A DNA stretch of 64,000 bases from an uncultured Clostridia bacterium (GTDB lineage: Bacteria; Bacillota; Clostridia; Christensenellales; Aristaeellaceae): contig CANQKI010000004.1 of NCBI GenBank assembly GCA_947624355.1, positions 1 to 64,000 on the forward strand, given 5' to 3'. The position numbers were made by a program, and so were the translations under genes. This document shows positions 39,805 through 49,325 of this stretch, one piece after another. The first letter of the stretch is position 1. Each line of letters starts with the position of its first letter. The notes below the pieces were generated by a model. It ran no database searches and was not told the origin of the DNA. It saw nothing but the letters and a program-made list of their open reading frames with translations.

Positions 39805-40013
39805 GGTTTCCTCCTGTCAACAGCATTTCCGTTTGAGACACGCAGTAAAGGTCCGGCGGCTCGGGACACGGTTCCTCCCGTTATACAAGAAGAAAAGCCC
39901 AGTCCCGCCATGGATTCATTTGCCGTCGTTCTTTCCAATTATACCAACCGTACCATATCCTGTCAATGAAGGAAAGCCCATTTTGCCCAGAATTTACAAT
40001 GATCAACAAATTG

Positions 40014-40805
40014 TTAACCGGCCTCGTTCCGGTTGACGGCCTGGGAAAGCTTGTCGGCAATCAAAGCGATAAATTCACCGTTTGTGGGCTTCTCGCCGGG
40101 AAACGCCACCTCGCAGCCAAAACGCTGGTTCAGGATATCCACCCTTCCCCGGTTCCAGGCCACCTCGATGGCGTGGCGGATGGCCCGTTCCACTTTGCTG
40201 GGCGTGGTCGCGAATTTATGGGCGATGGCGGGATAAAGCTCCTTGGTGATGGCGCCGATCATGGCGGGATTGGCAACGGTCAGCTTCACGGCCTCCCGCA
40301 GAAACTGATATCCTTTGATATGCGCCGGAATCCCCAGCGCCAGAAACAGATTGGACAGCTGATCGTCCAGAGAATTTCCCGAGAAAAACGGCATGGACGG
40401 GGCCGGCGCGGCGGCGCTGGCCTGCTGCTCCGCCACATCGCGGATCCGCGCGGCCACAACGTCCATTTCAACAGGCTTGATCATGTAATAATTTGCGCCC
40501 ATTTCCACCGCCCGGCGGATAAAATCATCCCGGCCAAGGGCCGTGACCGCAATGATCTTGGGACGCTTCGCAGGGTCCATCTGCTGCAGGCGGGCAAGCA
40601 CGCCGAAGCCGTCCATCACGGGCATAATCATGTCAAGCAGCATGATATCGGCCCCCAGCTCGCCGACCGTCTTTACCGCGCTCATGCCGTTATCCGCTTC
40701 TCCCACCACGGTCATATCCGGCAGCCGCTTCAGGTACTCGGCCAACTGGCTGCGCAATTCTTCATTGTCGTCCACGATCATTACACGAATGTCTTTCATG
40801 TTCAC
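40014..40805 (-). CDS. spo0A: Sporulation master regulator Spo0A
   Basis: Receiver IRVMIVDDNEELRSQLAEYL...IMLLDMIMPVMDGFGVL; effector GIPAHIKGYQFLREAVKL...LYPAIAHKFATTPSKVERAIRHAIEVAWNRGRVD...KPTNGEFIALIADKL. Confidence 0.97.
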   Translation of the reverse strand: MNMKDIRVMIVDDNEELRSQLAEYLKRLPDMTVVGEADNGMSAVKTVGELGADIMLLDMIMPVMDGFGVLARLQQMDPAKRPKIIAVTALGRDDFIRRAVEMGANYYMIKPVEMDVVAARIRDVAEQQASAAAPAPSMPFFSGNSLDDQLSNLFLALGIPAHIKGYQFLREAVKLTVANPAMIGAITKELYPAIAHKFATTPSKVERAIRHAIEVAWNRGRVDILNQRFGCEVAFPGEKPTNGEFIALIADKLSQAVNRNEAG

Positions 40806-40897
40806 CGGTGCCCCTCGATCTGTAGTAACCGGCAGGAATTCCGTTTTTCGTCGGGAAATACGCCGATCCCACAGGATTCCTGCTCAGTCCTATAAAT

Positions 40898-40925
40898 ATT
40901 ATAATGATTTTGAAATATTAGGCAA
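40898..40925 (-). promoter_or_regulatory. Candidate sigma-A promoter for spo0A
   Basis: Minus strand TTGCCT (40925-40920), 16 nt spacer, TATAAT (40903-40898). Confidence 0.5.
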
Positions 40926-41012
40926 TAAAAAATAAACTATAAGCATTGTTTTTCCTAAAATTTCCCATTATTCGATTTAAACCAACTTTTTACGATTTTG
41001 GATTCGTTCTTT

Positions 41013-41021
41013 TTCGACAAA
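41013..41021 (-). promoter_or_regulatory. Candidate 0A box (TTTGTCGAA) upstream of spo0A
   Basis: Minus strand TTTGTCGAA at 41021-41013, immediately after a GC-rich hairpin (GCCCGGGCGCTGTCCGGGC). Confidence 0.4.
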
Positions 41022-41141
41022 GCCCGGACAGCGCCCGGGCCTTCCGCCGGGAACCGGTGTTCGCTTCGAGCGCGATCCGGAACCATCAGCCGCGAAGAAA
41101 TCAAAATCACATCGCATTTATATGAAATTCCGCTGCGGTTT

Positions 41142-41936
41142 TCAGTCGCTCAGCGTCACATTGAAAATATACCGATTTACAAGCCACCGGTAGCAGACGT
41201 ATTGCCCCCGGGATACGTACAGATCCCGGAACAGCTTGTACAGCCGGTATTTGATCCGGATGCTGTGGGGAACGCGGAGCAGGGTGCGGATGCTGGTGCT
41301 CCCGGGGTTTTTCCGATAATGATACACGGGCGCGTTTACCAGGGAAACGTCCTGCACATAGTGGTAATAGCGCATATTGAAGGCAAAATCCTCGCCCCAG
41401 TCAAAGAAGGGATCGAAACGGAGGGAATGCTCCCGGATTACGTCCGCCCGGTAAAGCTTGTTCCAGAGGGCGCTGAAATAAAAGCTGCCGGGATGCCTGA
41501 CCAGTTCCTGAAAAAAGCGTTCCTCCGGCAGAACGCCGCTCGTATGCAGCAACCCTTTTTCCGCCGACAGCTGGCCCACCTCAAAAAAATAATGGGCAAT
41601 GGCCAGGGCGTTTTCTCCGATGGCTGAAAGAAGCGTTTCGCAGGCGTCCGGCTGCAGAATATCGTCGCTGTCCACAAACAGGACGAAATCCCCGGTCATG
41701 ACGTCCAGGGCGGAATTCCGGGCCAGGGCACACCCGCCGTTTTCCCGGGAAATGACCCGGACGCGCGCATCCTTTTCCGCCAGCGCCCGGCAGATTTCCA
41801 GGCTGTTGTCCCGGCTGCCGTCGTCCACCAGAAGAATTTCCAGGGCGGGATACGTCTGGTTCAGGATGCTGCCCAGCGTTTTTTCAATCGTTTTCCGGCT
41901 GTTGTATACCGGCACGATCACGGAAATCAGGGGCAT
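41142..41936 (-). CDS. Family 2 glycosyltransferase
   Basis: MPLISVIVPVYNSRKTIEKTLGSILNQTYPALEILLVDDGSRDNSLEICRAL...FVLFVDSDDIL. Confidence 0.93.
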   Translation of the reverse strand: MPLISVIVPVYNSRKTIEKTLGSILNQTYPALEILLVDDGSRDNSLEICRALAEKDARVRVISRENGGCALARNSALDVMTGDFVLFVDSDDILQPDACETLLSAIGENALAIAHYFFEVGQLSAEKGLLHTSGVLPEERFFQELVRHPGSFYFSALWNKLYRADVIREHSLRFDPFFDWGEDFAFNMRYYHYVQDVSLVNAPVYHYRKNPGSTSIRTLLRVPHSIRIKYRLYKLFRDLYVSRGQYVCYRWLVNRYIFNVTLSD

Positions 41937-42063
41937 TTTCCCTTGCCCTCCGGCCATAATGCGCTCCTTTCTCCCCCGCGATCCGGCAGGGGGCCGATTT
42001 TCCGCTGCCTATTATAGCACATTGCCGCCGCAAAATCACCTTAATTTTTCATGAGTTTTACGG

Positions 42064-42093
42064 TTGTGGAAAAGGTATGAACGGTGGTATAAT
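42064..42093 (+). promoter_or_regulatory. Sigma-A-like promoter for CE7 esterase
   Basis: TTGTGG (42064-42069), 18 nt spacer, TATAAT (42088-42093). Confidence 0.55.
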
Positions 42094-42128
42094 CAATCGA
42101 CGGATGACAGACAAAGGAGGACGACCTT

Positions 42129-43097
42129 ATGCCCATTCTGGATATGTCCCTTGAAGAACTGAAGCAATATACCGGCGTTTCCCCGTGCCCGGCCGATTTT
42201 GACGCCTACTGGGAAAAAGCCCTTTCGGAGATGCGCGCCGTCGATCCCGTCGTGGAGCTGCGCCCCGCCGCGTTCCGCTCCCCCAATGTTTCCTGCTTTG
42301 ACCTGTATTTTACCGGCGTTCGCGGCGCGCGCGTTCACGCAAACTTCGTCCGGCCCGAAAAGACGACCGTGCAAACGCACCCCGGCGTGATCCTTTTCCA
42401 CGGCTACACCGCCGAGGCCCCCGGCTTTCTGACCCTGCTTCCCTATGCCTATGCGGGGTTTTACGCCGTGTCCCTGGACGTAAGGGGCCAGGGCGGCAAA
42501 TCCCAGGATACCTCCAGCCTCCACGGCCCCACGGTGTACGGCCACATCGTCAACGGCCTCCATGCCCCCGACCCCCAGGAGCTCTTTTTCCGGGACGTGT
42601 TTCTGGACTGCGCTGAGCTGGCCCGCATCCTGATGAATATGCCCGAGGTGGACGAAAACCGGGTGGCGTGCATGGGCGGCTCCCAGGGCGGCGGGCTCAC
42701 CGTGGCCTGCGCCGCGCTGGAGCCCCGCATCGCCATGCTGATGCCCCAGTACCCCTGGCTCAGCGATTACAAACGGGTGTGGGACATGGATCAGGACCAG
42801 AACGCCTACCAGGGCCTGCGGGATTATTTCCGCCACTTTGATCCCACCCACGCCCGGGAAGGCGAAATCTTTGGGAAGCTGGGCTATATTGACGTGCACA
42901 ACCTGGCCCCCCGCATCCGGGGCCGGGTGCTGATGGGCACCGGGCTCATGGACAATATCTGCCCGCCCTCTACCCAGTTCGCCGTGTACAACAGCATTTC
43001 CGCCCCCAAGGAAATGGTCGTTTATCCCGATTTCGGCCACGAATGGCTCCCCGGCTTTGACGACCGGGCCTTCCAGCTGCTGCTGGAACTGCTGTAA
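42129..43097 (+). CDS. Acetylxylan esterase / cephalosporin-C deacetylase family (CE7)
   Basis: MPILDMSLEELKQYTGVSPCPADFDAYWEKAL...YAVSLDVRGQGGKSQD...ACMGGSQGGGLTVACAALEP...FGHEW. Confidence 0.93.
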   Translation: MPILDMSLEELKQYTGVSPCPADFDAYWEKALSEMRAVDPVVELRPAAFRSPNVSCFDLYFTGVRGARVHANFVRPEKTTVQTHPGVILFHGYTAEAPGFLTLLPYAYAGFYAVSLDVRGQGGKSQDTSSLHGPTVYGHIVNGLHAPDPQELFFRDVFLDCAELARILMNMPEVDENRVACMGGSQGGGLTVACAALEPRIAMLMPQYPWLSDYKRVWDMDQDQNAYQGLRDYFRHFDPTHAREGEIFGKLGYIDVHNLAPRIRGRVLMGTGLMDNICPPSTQFAVYNSISAPKEMVVYPDFGHEWLPGFDDRAFQLLLELL

Positions 43098-43178
43098 AAA
43101 AATATGAGGTGCATCCGGAACATTTTTCCCTTTTTTCACGTCTAATGGGCGGACGGAAGAAAGAAAGGGGAATTCCGG

Positions 43179-44273
43179 ATGGGCAAAACAAAAATATCTT
43201 CGCAAAGGAAAAATATCCACATGACACGGATCCTGGCTTTGGCGGCCATCCTCCTGCTGCTGGCCGTGCCCGGCAGGGCCGAAACCCTCACGCTGTCCTT
43301 TGTAGGCGACTGCTCCATCGGCGAAATGGCGGAAAACGCCGGCAAGAAGGGCACTTATACGGCGACGGTGGACGAGAAAGGACTCGACTGGCCCTTTTCC
43401 CTGGTGCGGGAATACCTGGAAGCCGATGATTTCACCTTTGCCAACTGCGAAACGGTGTTTACCGACCGCAAAACGCACCAGGATAAAAAGACCAATTTGA
43501 AAGCCCCTCCCCGGTACGCCGAAGTGCTGCTGCATTCGGGCGTCGACGCGGTAAACACGGCCAACAATCACGCCATGGACTTTTTGATGGAGGGGTATGA
43601 TGACACGCTTTCCGCTCTGGACGCCTTCGGGATTCCCCATTTCGGCACCCTTTACCCCAGCACGAAGCGGGAACGGGATCAGGTGGGAGTATTCGAGGTC
43701 AAAGGCGTGAAGATCGGAGCCATCGGCCTAAGCTATCCCAACGACGACGGCAGCGAGCTGCCCGCGATTCAAAAGCGCATCGAAGACCTGCGCGCACAGG
43801 GGTGCGGCCTGGTGATTGTGAGCCTGCACTGGGGCCGGGAAGTGCACGACACCCCTGAAAACTGGCAGTTTTCCTACGCCCGGAAGGTGATCGACCTGGG
43901 GGCGGACGTCATCTGGGGACATCACCCCCACATTCTTCAGCAAGTGCAGTTTTACAAAGGCAAGCCCGTTTTCTATTCCACGGGGAATTTCACCTTCGGT
44001 TCCATGCGCCCGGTGGACCCGGACACGGGCATTTTCCAATTGCGTTATGACCTGACGGAAAATGGGCCCGTGCTGCAAAACTTCACCGTGATTCCCTGCC
44101 GCACCCAGGGGTCTGGGGATTTCCGCCCCCATCCCCTGACGGACGAGGGGGAAAAAGCCGCCATGCTCAAAAAGCTCATCTACAAAAAAACGGTGAAGGG
44201 GATGCAGAACCTGCCCCCAAGCTTCATGGAGACGGGCAGCATTGATCTGTTTGAGGGCCAATTTCCCGAATAA
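43179..44273 (+). CDS. CapA family (poly-gamma-glutamate synthesis-like metallophosphatase) protein
   Basis: LTLSFVGDCSIGEMAEN...FTFANCETVFTD...VDAVNTANNHAMDFL...DVIWGHHPHILQ. Confidence 0.9.
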   Translation: MGKTKISSQRKNIHMTRILALAAILLLLAVPGRAETLTLSFVGDCSIGEMAENAGKKGTYTATVDEKGLDWPFSLVREYLEADDFTFANCETVFTDRKTHQDKKTNLKAPPRYAEVLLHSGVDAVNTANNHAMDFLMEGYDDTLSALDAFGIPHFGTLYPSTKRERDQVGVFEVKGVKIGAIGLSYPNDDGSELPAIQKRIEDLRAQGCGLVIVSLHWGREVHDTPENWQFSYARKVIDLGADVIWGHHPHILQQVQFYKGKPVFYSTGNFTFGSMRPVDPDTGIFQLRYDLTENGPVLQNFTVIPCRTQGSGDFRPHPLTDEGEKAAMLKKLIYKKTVKGMQNLPPSFMETGSIDLFEGQFPE

Positions 44274-44308
44274 TTGCGGGAAAACAGGGAAATTTCGCAA
44301 AATAACGC

Positions 44309-44337
44309 TTGTAATTTTCCTTGGGATATGGTAAAAT
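44309..44337 (+). promoter_or_regulatory. Sigma-A-like promoter for secG
   Basis: TTGTAA (44309-44314), 17 nt spacer, TAAAAT (44332-44337). Confidence 0.6.
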
Positions 44338-44371
44338 AATCTGCGTTGATTTCAAGGAGGTTAGATTTACG

Positions 44372-44596
44372 ATGGAACTCGTTTTGAACATTCTGATGGT
44401 TATTGCCTCTCTGGTCATGATCGTGACCGTTCTGATGCAGTCCAGCGACGACGACGGCATGGGTGCCCTGACGGGCGGCAGCGAAACGTTCTTCGGCAAG
44501 AACAAGAATTCCACTCTGGAAGGCAAGCTGGCGCTGGCCACGAAGATTTCCGCCGGCGTGTTCGTGCTGCTGGCCCTGCTGCAGGTCATCATCTGA
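44372..44596 (+). CDS. secG: Preprotein translocase subunit SecG
   Basis: MELVLNILMVIASLVMIVTVLMQSSDDDGMGALTGGSETFFGKNKNSTLEGKLALATKISAGVFVLLALLQVII; SD AAGGAGG. Confidence 0.93.
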   Translation: MELVLNILMVIASLVMIVTVLMQSSDDDGMGALTGGSETFFGKNKNSTLEGKLALATKISAGVFVLLALLQVII

Positions 44597-44689
44597 TCGG
44601 GCCGGATTCCTTATGGGCTTATCAGGGCTGACGGAAGCTTGTCAGCCCTTTCTTTGCGTAATCAGCCAATACCGTGGGAAGGAACGCGC

Positions 44690-46615
44690 ATGATTATTTT
44701 AACGGTGCAGAACCTGCAAAAGGCTTTTGGCGGCAATGAAGTGCTCAAAGACGTTTCCTTTACCCTGCAGGATGGCCAGCGGATGGGCCTGGTAGGGGTG
44801 AACGGCTGCGGAAAATCCACCCTGCTCAAAATCCTGGCGGGCAAGGAGCACGAGGACGGCGGCAGTGTCTCCCTCATGAAGGGCATCCGGATCGGGTATA
44901 TGGAGCAGCAGTACGCCGCCCGGCCGGGCAGCACGGTGTTTGCCGAAATGGAGGCGGTGTTCGCTCCTGTTTTTGCCATGGAGGAAAAACTGCGGGCGCT
45001 GGAAGCGCAGATGGCCGACGTACAGGACGAAGTGGAGCTTGCCCGCCTCGGGGATCAGTACGCCCGCCTCAGCGACGCCTTTGAAAAGGCCGACGGCTAC
45101 GGCTGGCGTTCGGCCGTACAGGGGGTGCTGAGCGGCCTGGGATTCACCAAAGAGCAGTACGATCAGGAGGCGGCATTCCTGTCCGGCGGCGAAATGACCC
45201 GGCTGTGCCTGGCGAAGCTGCTCCTGCAAAAGCCGGACCTTTTGCTTCTGGACGAGCCCACCAACCACCTGGACTTATCCGCCCTGGAATGGCTGGAAAA
45301 TTACCTTTCTTCTTACAAAGGCGCGGTGATCGTGGTGTCCCACGACCGGTATTTTCTCGACCGCGTGTGCACCCATATTACCGAGCTTCTGCTGGGCACG
45401 GCCGAAACCTATACCGGCAATTATTCCGCCTATATGCCCGAGCGGGCCCAGCGGTTTGAAATCCGCATGCGGGCCTGGGAGCAGCAGCAGAAAATGATCC
45501 AGCGGGAGCTGGCCATTATCGAAAAATACCGTTCCTTCAACCGGGAAAAATCCATCAAGGCCGCCGAAAGCCGGGAAAAACGCCTGGAAAAGGTGGAGCG
45601 TCTGGAGCGGCCCGAGGACGAAAAACAGGTGCGTTTCCGCTTCGAGGCCAAGCGCCGCACGGGAGACGACGTACTCTCCGTCCGGGATTACGCCATGCGT
45701 TTTGGAGAACGGGAACTGTTTTCCCACGTAAATTTCTCCCTCCGTGCCGGCGACCGGGTGGCGCTGATCGGCCCCAACGGCATCGGCAAAACCACGCTGC
45801 TTCGCTGCATCGTGGGCGAAATTGCCCCGGAGCATGGCGCCATCCGCTGGGGAGCCAACGTGGATACGGGGTATTACGACCAGCAGCAAAAGACCCTGCA
45901 CCCGGACAAGACGGTGCTGGACGAAGTGTGGGACGCTTTCCCCCGGCTGGAGCAGAACGAGGTACGGGGGGCCCTGGGGCTTTTCCTGTTTACGGGAGAA
46001 GACGTATTCATGCCCATCCGCACCCTGTCCGGCGGGGAAAAAGGCCGGGTGGCACTGACCAAGCTCATGCTGCACAAGGATAATTTCCTGCTGCTGGACG
46101 AACCCACCAACCACCTGGACATGGACAGCCGGGAGGTATTGGAGGACGCGCTGGACAGCTTTTCGGGCACCATCCTGGCCGTATCCCACGACCGGTACTT
46201 CATCAACCGCTTCGCCAACCGGGTGCTGGTACTGGACAAAAACGGCGTGACGGAATACCTGGGCAATTACGACGATTACATGGCCAAGCTGGAAGCGCAG
46301 CGGAACCAAAGCGATGATCCCGCCCGGGCGGCCGGCATGACGCAAACAGCCTTTGACAAGGAAAAGCGGAAGCAGCGCCTGGCCAAGGAACAGAAAAAGG
46401 CCCTGCGGGACGCCGTGGCCGCCGCCGAGGAACGGGTGGCAAAACTGGAAGAAGCCGTGGCAAAGCAGGAAGAAAAAATGGCCCTTCCCGAAATCTACGC
46501 CGTGCCCGAACAGGCTGCCCAGGCCGCCCGGGAATATCAGCGCCTCAAGGACGAGCTGACCCAGGCCTATGCCGATTGGGAGGCTGCCGAGGAAGCCAAT
46601 CGCACTGATGAATAA
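44690..46615 (+). CDS. ABC-F family ATPase
   Basis: Two ABC domains (GVNGCGKSTLLKIL, LSGGEMTRLCLAKLLLQKPDLLLLDEPTNHLD; GPNGIGKTTLLRCI, LSGGEKGRVALTKLMLHKDNFLLLDEPTNHLD), no TM. Confidence 0.95.
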   Translation: MIILTVQNLQKAFGGNEVLKDVSFTLQDGQRMGLVGVNGCGKSTLLKILAGKEHEDGGSVSLMKGIRIGYMEQQYAARPGSTVFAEMEAVFAPVFAMEEKLRALEAQMADVQDEVELARLGDQYARLSDAFEKADGYGWRSAVQGVLSGLGFTKEQYDQEAAFLSGGEMTRLCLAKLLLQKPDLLLLDEPTNHLDLSALEWLENYLSSYKGAVIVVSHDRYFLDRVCTHITELLLGTAETYTGNYSAYMPERAQRFEIRMRAWEQQQKMIQRELAIIEKYRSFNREKSIKAAESREKRLEKVERLERPEDEKQVRFRFEAKRRTGDDVLSVRDYAMRFGERELFSHVNFSLRAGDRVALIGPNGIGKTTLLRCIVGEIAPEHGAIRWGANVDTGYYDQQQKTLHPDKTVLDEVWDAFPRLEQNEVRGALGLFLFTGEDVFMPIRTLSGGEKGRVALTKLMLHKDNFLLLDEPTNHLDMDSREVLEDALDSFSGTILAVSHDRYFINRFANRVLVLDKNGVTEYLGNYDDYMAKLEAQRNQSDDPARAAGMTQTAFDKEKRKQRLAKEQKKALRDAVAAAEERVAKLEEAVAKQEEKMALPEIYAVPEQAAQAAREYQRLKDELTQAYADWEAAEEANRTDE

Positions 46616-46696
46616 AATAATTTTCGATTTTCGGGAACTTTTTCGCGGCGCGTCCGTCTGTATCAGTGAAACCCAAGCAAAAGGAGGAACAAACCC

Positions 46697-47770
46697 ATGA
46701 AAAAATTCCTGACGCTGCTGCTGGCGGCGGCCCTGCTGCTTCCCGCCGCCCAGGCCGAGGACGCGGCGGACGAAATCTATACCGTTTTCCCGCCCCAGAA
46801 AGGATATGTCACCTTTACCCTGCCCGCCAACCCCGGCACGGGTTATCTGTGGGATGCGCGCCTTTACGGCGACGCGGTGCTTGAAAGCCCGGGAATCATG
46901 ACCCTGAACGACGCCATCCCTGTGGGCGAAGGCAGCGGCGAAATCTCCGCCGGTTTGGTAGGCGCGCCCACGATCAGCCAGTTCCTGTTCACCGCCGACC
47001 ACGAAGGAGAAGCCGTCGTCGTGTTCACCTATGGGCGGCCCTGGGAAGAAAACGCTGATGCAAGTGTCACCCAGACCCTGGTGTATCTCATTTCCGTGAA
47101 CGAAGACGGCGAAATCGCCGTGCGGGACGTGGGCGACGTAAACCCCATGGCCGCCCAGGTGCTTTCCGTGGATGCGGAAGAGCGCACGGCCCTGGTCTAT
47201 ACGGAAACCCACGGCGAAGTGCTGGTCCGCTTCCCCGAAAGCCTTGACCTTCCGAAGGCCGGCGACCGGGTGAACATCTGGTACAATGGGGTGATGGCCC
47301 TGTCCCTTCCCGGGCAGATAAACGCCCTGGGCTGGGATCTGGTGATGACCTCCCTGACGGGCAGCATTGTTTCCGTGGATGCGGAAAACCGCTCCGCCCT
47401 GGTGGATGCCTCCGATTTCGGCGAAGTGCTGGCCCTGTTCCCGGAAAATATTGCACTCCCTCAACCCGGCGACTACGCCGCCCTTTGGTACGATGGCGCC
47501 ATGACCCGCTCCCTGCCCCCGCAGATTACGGTGGCGGAGTACCAGCCCCTGACGGTTTACGAGCTGGCCGGCCGCGTCCTTTCCGTGGACGAGGCGACCC
47601 GTACCGCCCTGCTGGATACGGAAAACGGCGAGGTGCTGGCACAGTTTCCGGAAAACATCACCCTTCCGGAAGCAGACGGGCAGATTATCATCGGCTTCAA
47701 CGGTATCATGACCCGTTCCCTGCCGGCGCAGATCACGGTGCTGACCTGGAAAACGGCCGAGACTGAATAA
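46697..47770 (+). CDS. Secreted chagasin-like (I42 inhibitor) domain plus three C-terminal ~70-aa repeats
   Basis: Signal peptide; NPGTGYLW, LVGAPTISQFLF, VVFTYGRPWE resemble the three chagasin loops; then VLSVDAEERTALVYT, IVSVDAENRSALVDA, VLSVDEATRTALLDT repeats. Confidence 0.78.
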   Translation: MKKFLTLLLAAALLLPAAQAEDAADEIYTVFPPQKGYVTFTLPANPGTGYLWDARLYGDAVLESPGIMTLNDAIPVGEGSGEISAGLVGAPTISQFLFTADHEGEAVVVFTYGRPWEENADASVTQTLVYLISVNEDGEIAVRDVGDVNPMAAQVLSVDAEERTALVYTETHGEVLVRFPESLDLPKAGDRVNIWYNGVMALSLPGQINALGWDLVMTSLTGSIVSVDAENRSALVDASDFGEVLALFPENIALPQPGDYAALWYDGAMTRSLPPQITVAEYQPLTVYELAGRVLSVDEATRTALLDTENGEVLAQFPENITLPEADGQIIIGFNGIMTRSLPAQITVLTWKTAETE

Positions 47771-47850
47771 AACCGTTCAAAGCACACCCTGTAAAGAAAA
47801 CAATGCGTGGGAAGCCGTTTTGTGGTTTTCCCGCGCTTTTCAGTCATGAA

Positions 47851-47887
47851 GCGGCGCGCCCCCAATTTAAGGGAGCGCGCCGTTTGC
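47851..47887. terminator. Hairpin between convergent genes
   Basis: GCGGCGCGC (47851-47859) / GCGCGCCG (47875-47882), TTTGCTTTTG downstream. Confidence 0.6.
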
Positions 47888-47898
47888 TTTTGTTTGGA

Positions 47899-49305
47899 TT
47901 ATCCCTTGATGCCGCCCCGGGCCACGCCCCGCAGGATCTGCTTGCGTGCGAAGAGGAACAGCACGATCATGGGGAGCACCACCACGGTGGAGGCCGCCAT
48001 AACGAGTTCCTGGGCGTCCCCCGCCTCCGTAGTAAACGCATACAGGCCGAAGGGCAGCGTGCGCTTGGGCGTGGTCTTGATGACCAGCAGGGGCCACATG
48101 AAGCTGTTCCAGGAGGCCAGAGCGTTCAGCAGAATCACCGTCACCAGGGAGGGCCGCCCGATGGGCACCATCACCTTCCACAGGTACTTCCAGTTGCTGC
48201 ACCCGTCCACCCGGGAGGACCAGTACAGGCTGTCCGAAATGGAGGCAAAGAAATTCCGCATGATGTAGGTGTAAAAAATGGAGGAAATGAAGGGAATGAT
48301 CAGGGCGGTCAGGGTGTCATTCAGCTTCAGGTGAACGATGGTGGAATAATTGGTGATGACCAGCATTTCAAAGGGCAGCATCATCATACTGAGCAGGATT
48401 GAAAAAATCAGCTCGCGCCCCGGGAAATTGAGCCGGGAAAAAGCGAAGGCCGCCAGGATGGTGGTCACCGTAACGATGGCTACGTTCAGCACGCACACGA
48501 TGACCGAATTGACAAAATAGATGGCGAAGGGCGCCTGCTTGAAGGCCACCCGGTAATTATCCAGGTTGGCCGGATTGGCGGGGAAAAAGCGGGGCGGGAA
48601 AGCGCCCACCTCAATCCGGCTCTTGAAGGAGGACGCAATCATCCAATAGAAGGGGAACACCATGATGACCGCCCCTAAAATGAGGGCCAGATACAGGGCC
48701 GCCTGCCTCGCCGCCCGCTTCAGCCGGTAGCCGTGGTTGAGCCACAGCCCGGTGCCGATCATCAAAGCGGCCAGGCAGAGCACGGGCACGAGCCTGAGAT
48801 AAGCCGGGCCCGAGGGCTCCTGCGTTTCATCCTCCTCGGGATGAGCGGCAATCTCCTCCCGGTAGCGGGCGGACGCCGCCTCGTTTTCGTACAGGGTGGA
48901 CAGTTGATTCTGCAGATGGTTGAGGGACAGCACTTCCTCCCCCACTCCGTCCACGGACTGCTGCCTGCGCCAGAAGTGCAGCATCTCCGCCGAAACAGCC
49001 TGGCCCTCCAGCATGGCGGCCTCCAGGCTGCTCAGCTGCTCCAGCCGGGCTTCGTATTCCGCATTCTCCGAAACTTCGGCCATGCGCTTTTCGTAATAGG
49101 CCCGCAGGTCGCCGATCCGGTCCTGCATGAGCTTATGGGCAGTCGTGATGCTCCGCTCGGCGCTTTCGGCCAGGCGAAGGCGCTGGGCGTTGGTAACGGG
49201 CCCATTGCTTCCTGCCAGCAGCAGGCCCCCAAGAGCAAGGACCATAAGGAGACAGCCCGCCCAGAACAGCACTGCGCCGATTATCGGGGCATAATTCTTT
49301 TTCAT
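47899..49305 (-). CDS. Carbohydrate ABC transporter permease with N-terminal TM-ectodomain-TM extension
   Basis: Start MKKNYAPIIGAVLF at 49305 (SD AAAGGAGG). Charged helical segment between two TMs precedes the canonical MalG-like core (MRNFFASISDSLYWSSRVDGCSNWKYLWKVMVPIGRPSLVTVILLNALASWNSF). Confidence 0.9.
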   Translation of the reverse strand: MKKNYAPIIGAVLFWAGCLLMVLALGGLLLAGSNGPVTNAQRLRLAESAERSITTAHKLMQDRIGDLRAYYEKRMAEVSENAEYEARLEQLSSLEAAMLEGQAVSAEMLHFWRRQQSVDGVGEEVLSLNHLQNQLSTLYENEAASARYREEIAAHPEEDETQEPSGPAYLRLVPVLCLAALMIGTGLWLNHGYRLKRAARQAALYLALILGAVIMVFPFYWMIASSFKSRIEVGAFPPRFFPANPANLDNYRVAFKQAPFAIYFVNSVIVCVLNVAIVTVTTILAAFAFSRLNFPGRELIFSILLSMMMLPFEMLVITNYSTIVHLKLNDTLTALIIPFISSIFYTYIMRNFFASISDSLYWSSRVDGCSNWKYLWKVMVPIGRPSLVTVILLNALASWNSFMWPLLVIKTTPKRTLPFGLYAFTTEAGDAQELVMAASTVVVLPMIVLFLFARKQILRGVARGGIKG

Positions 49306-49325
49306 GCTTCCGGCCGCCTCCTTTC

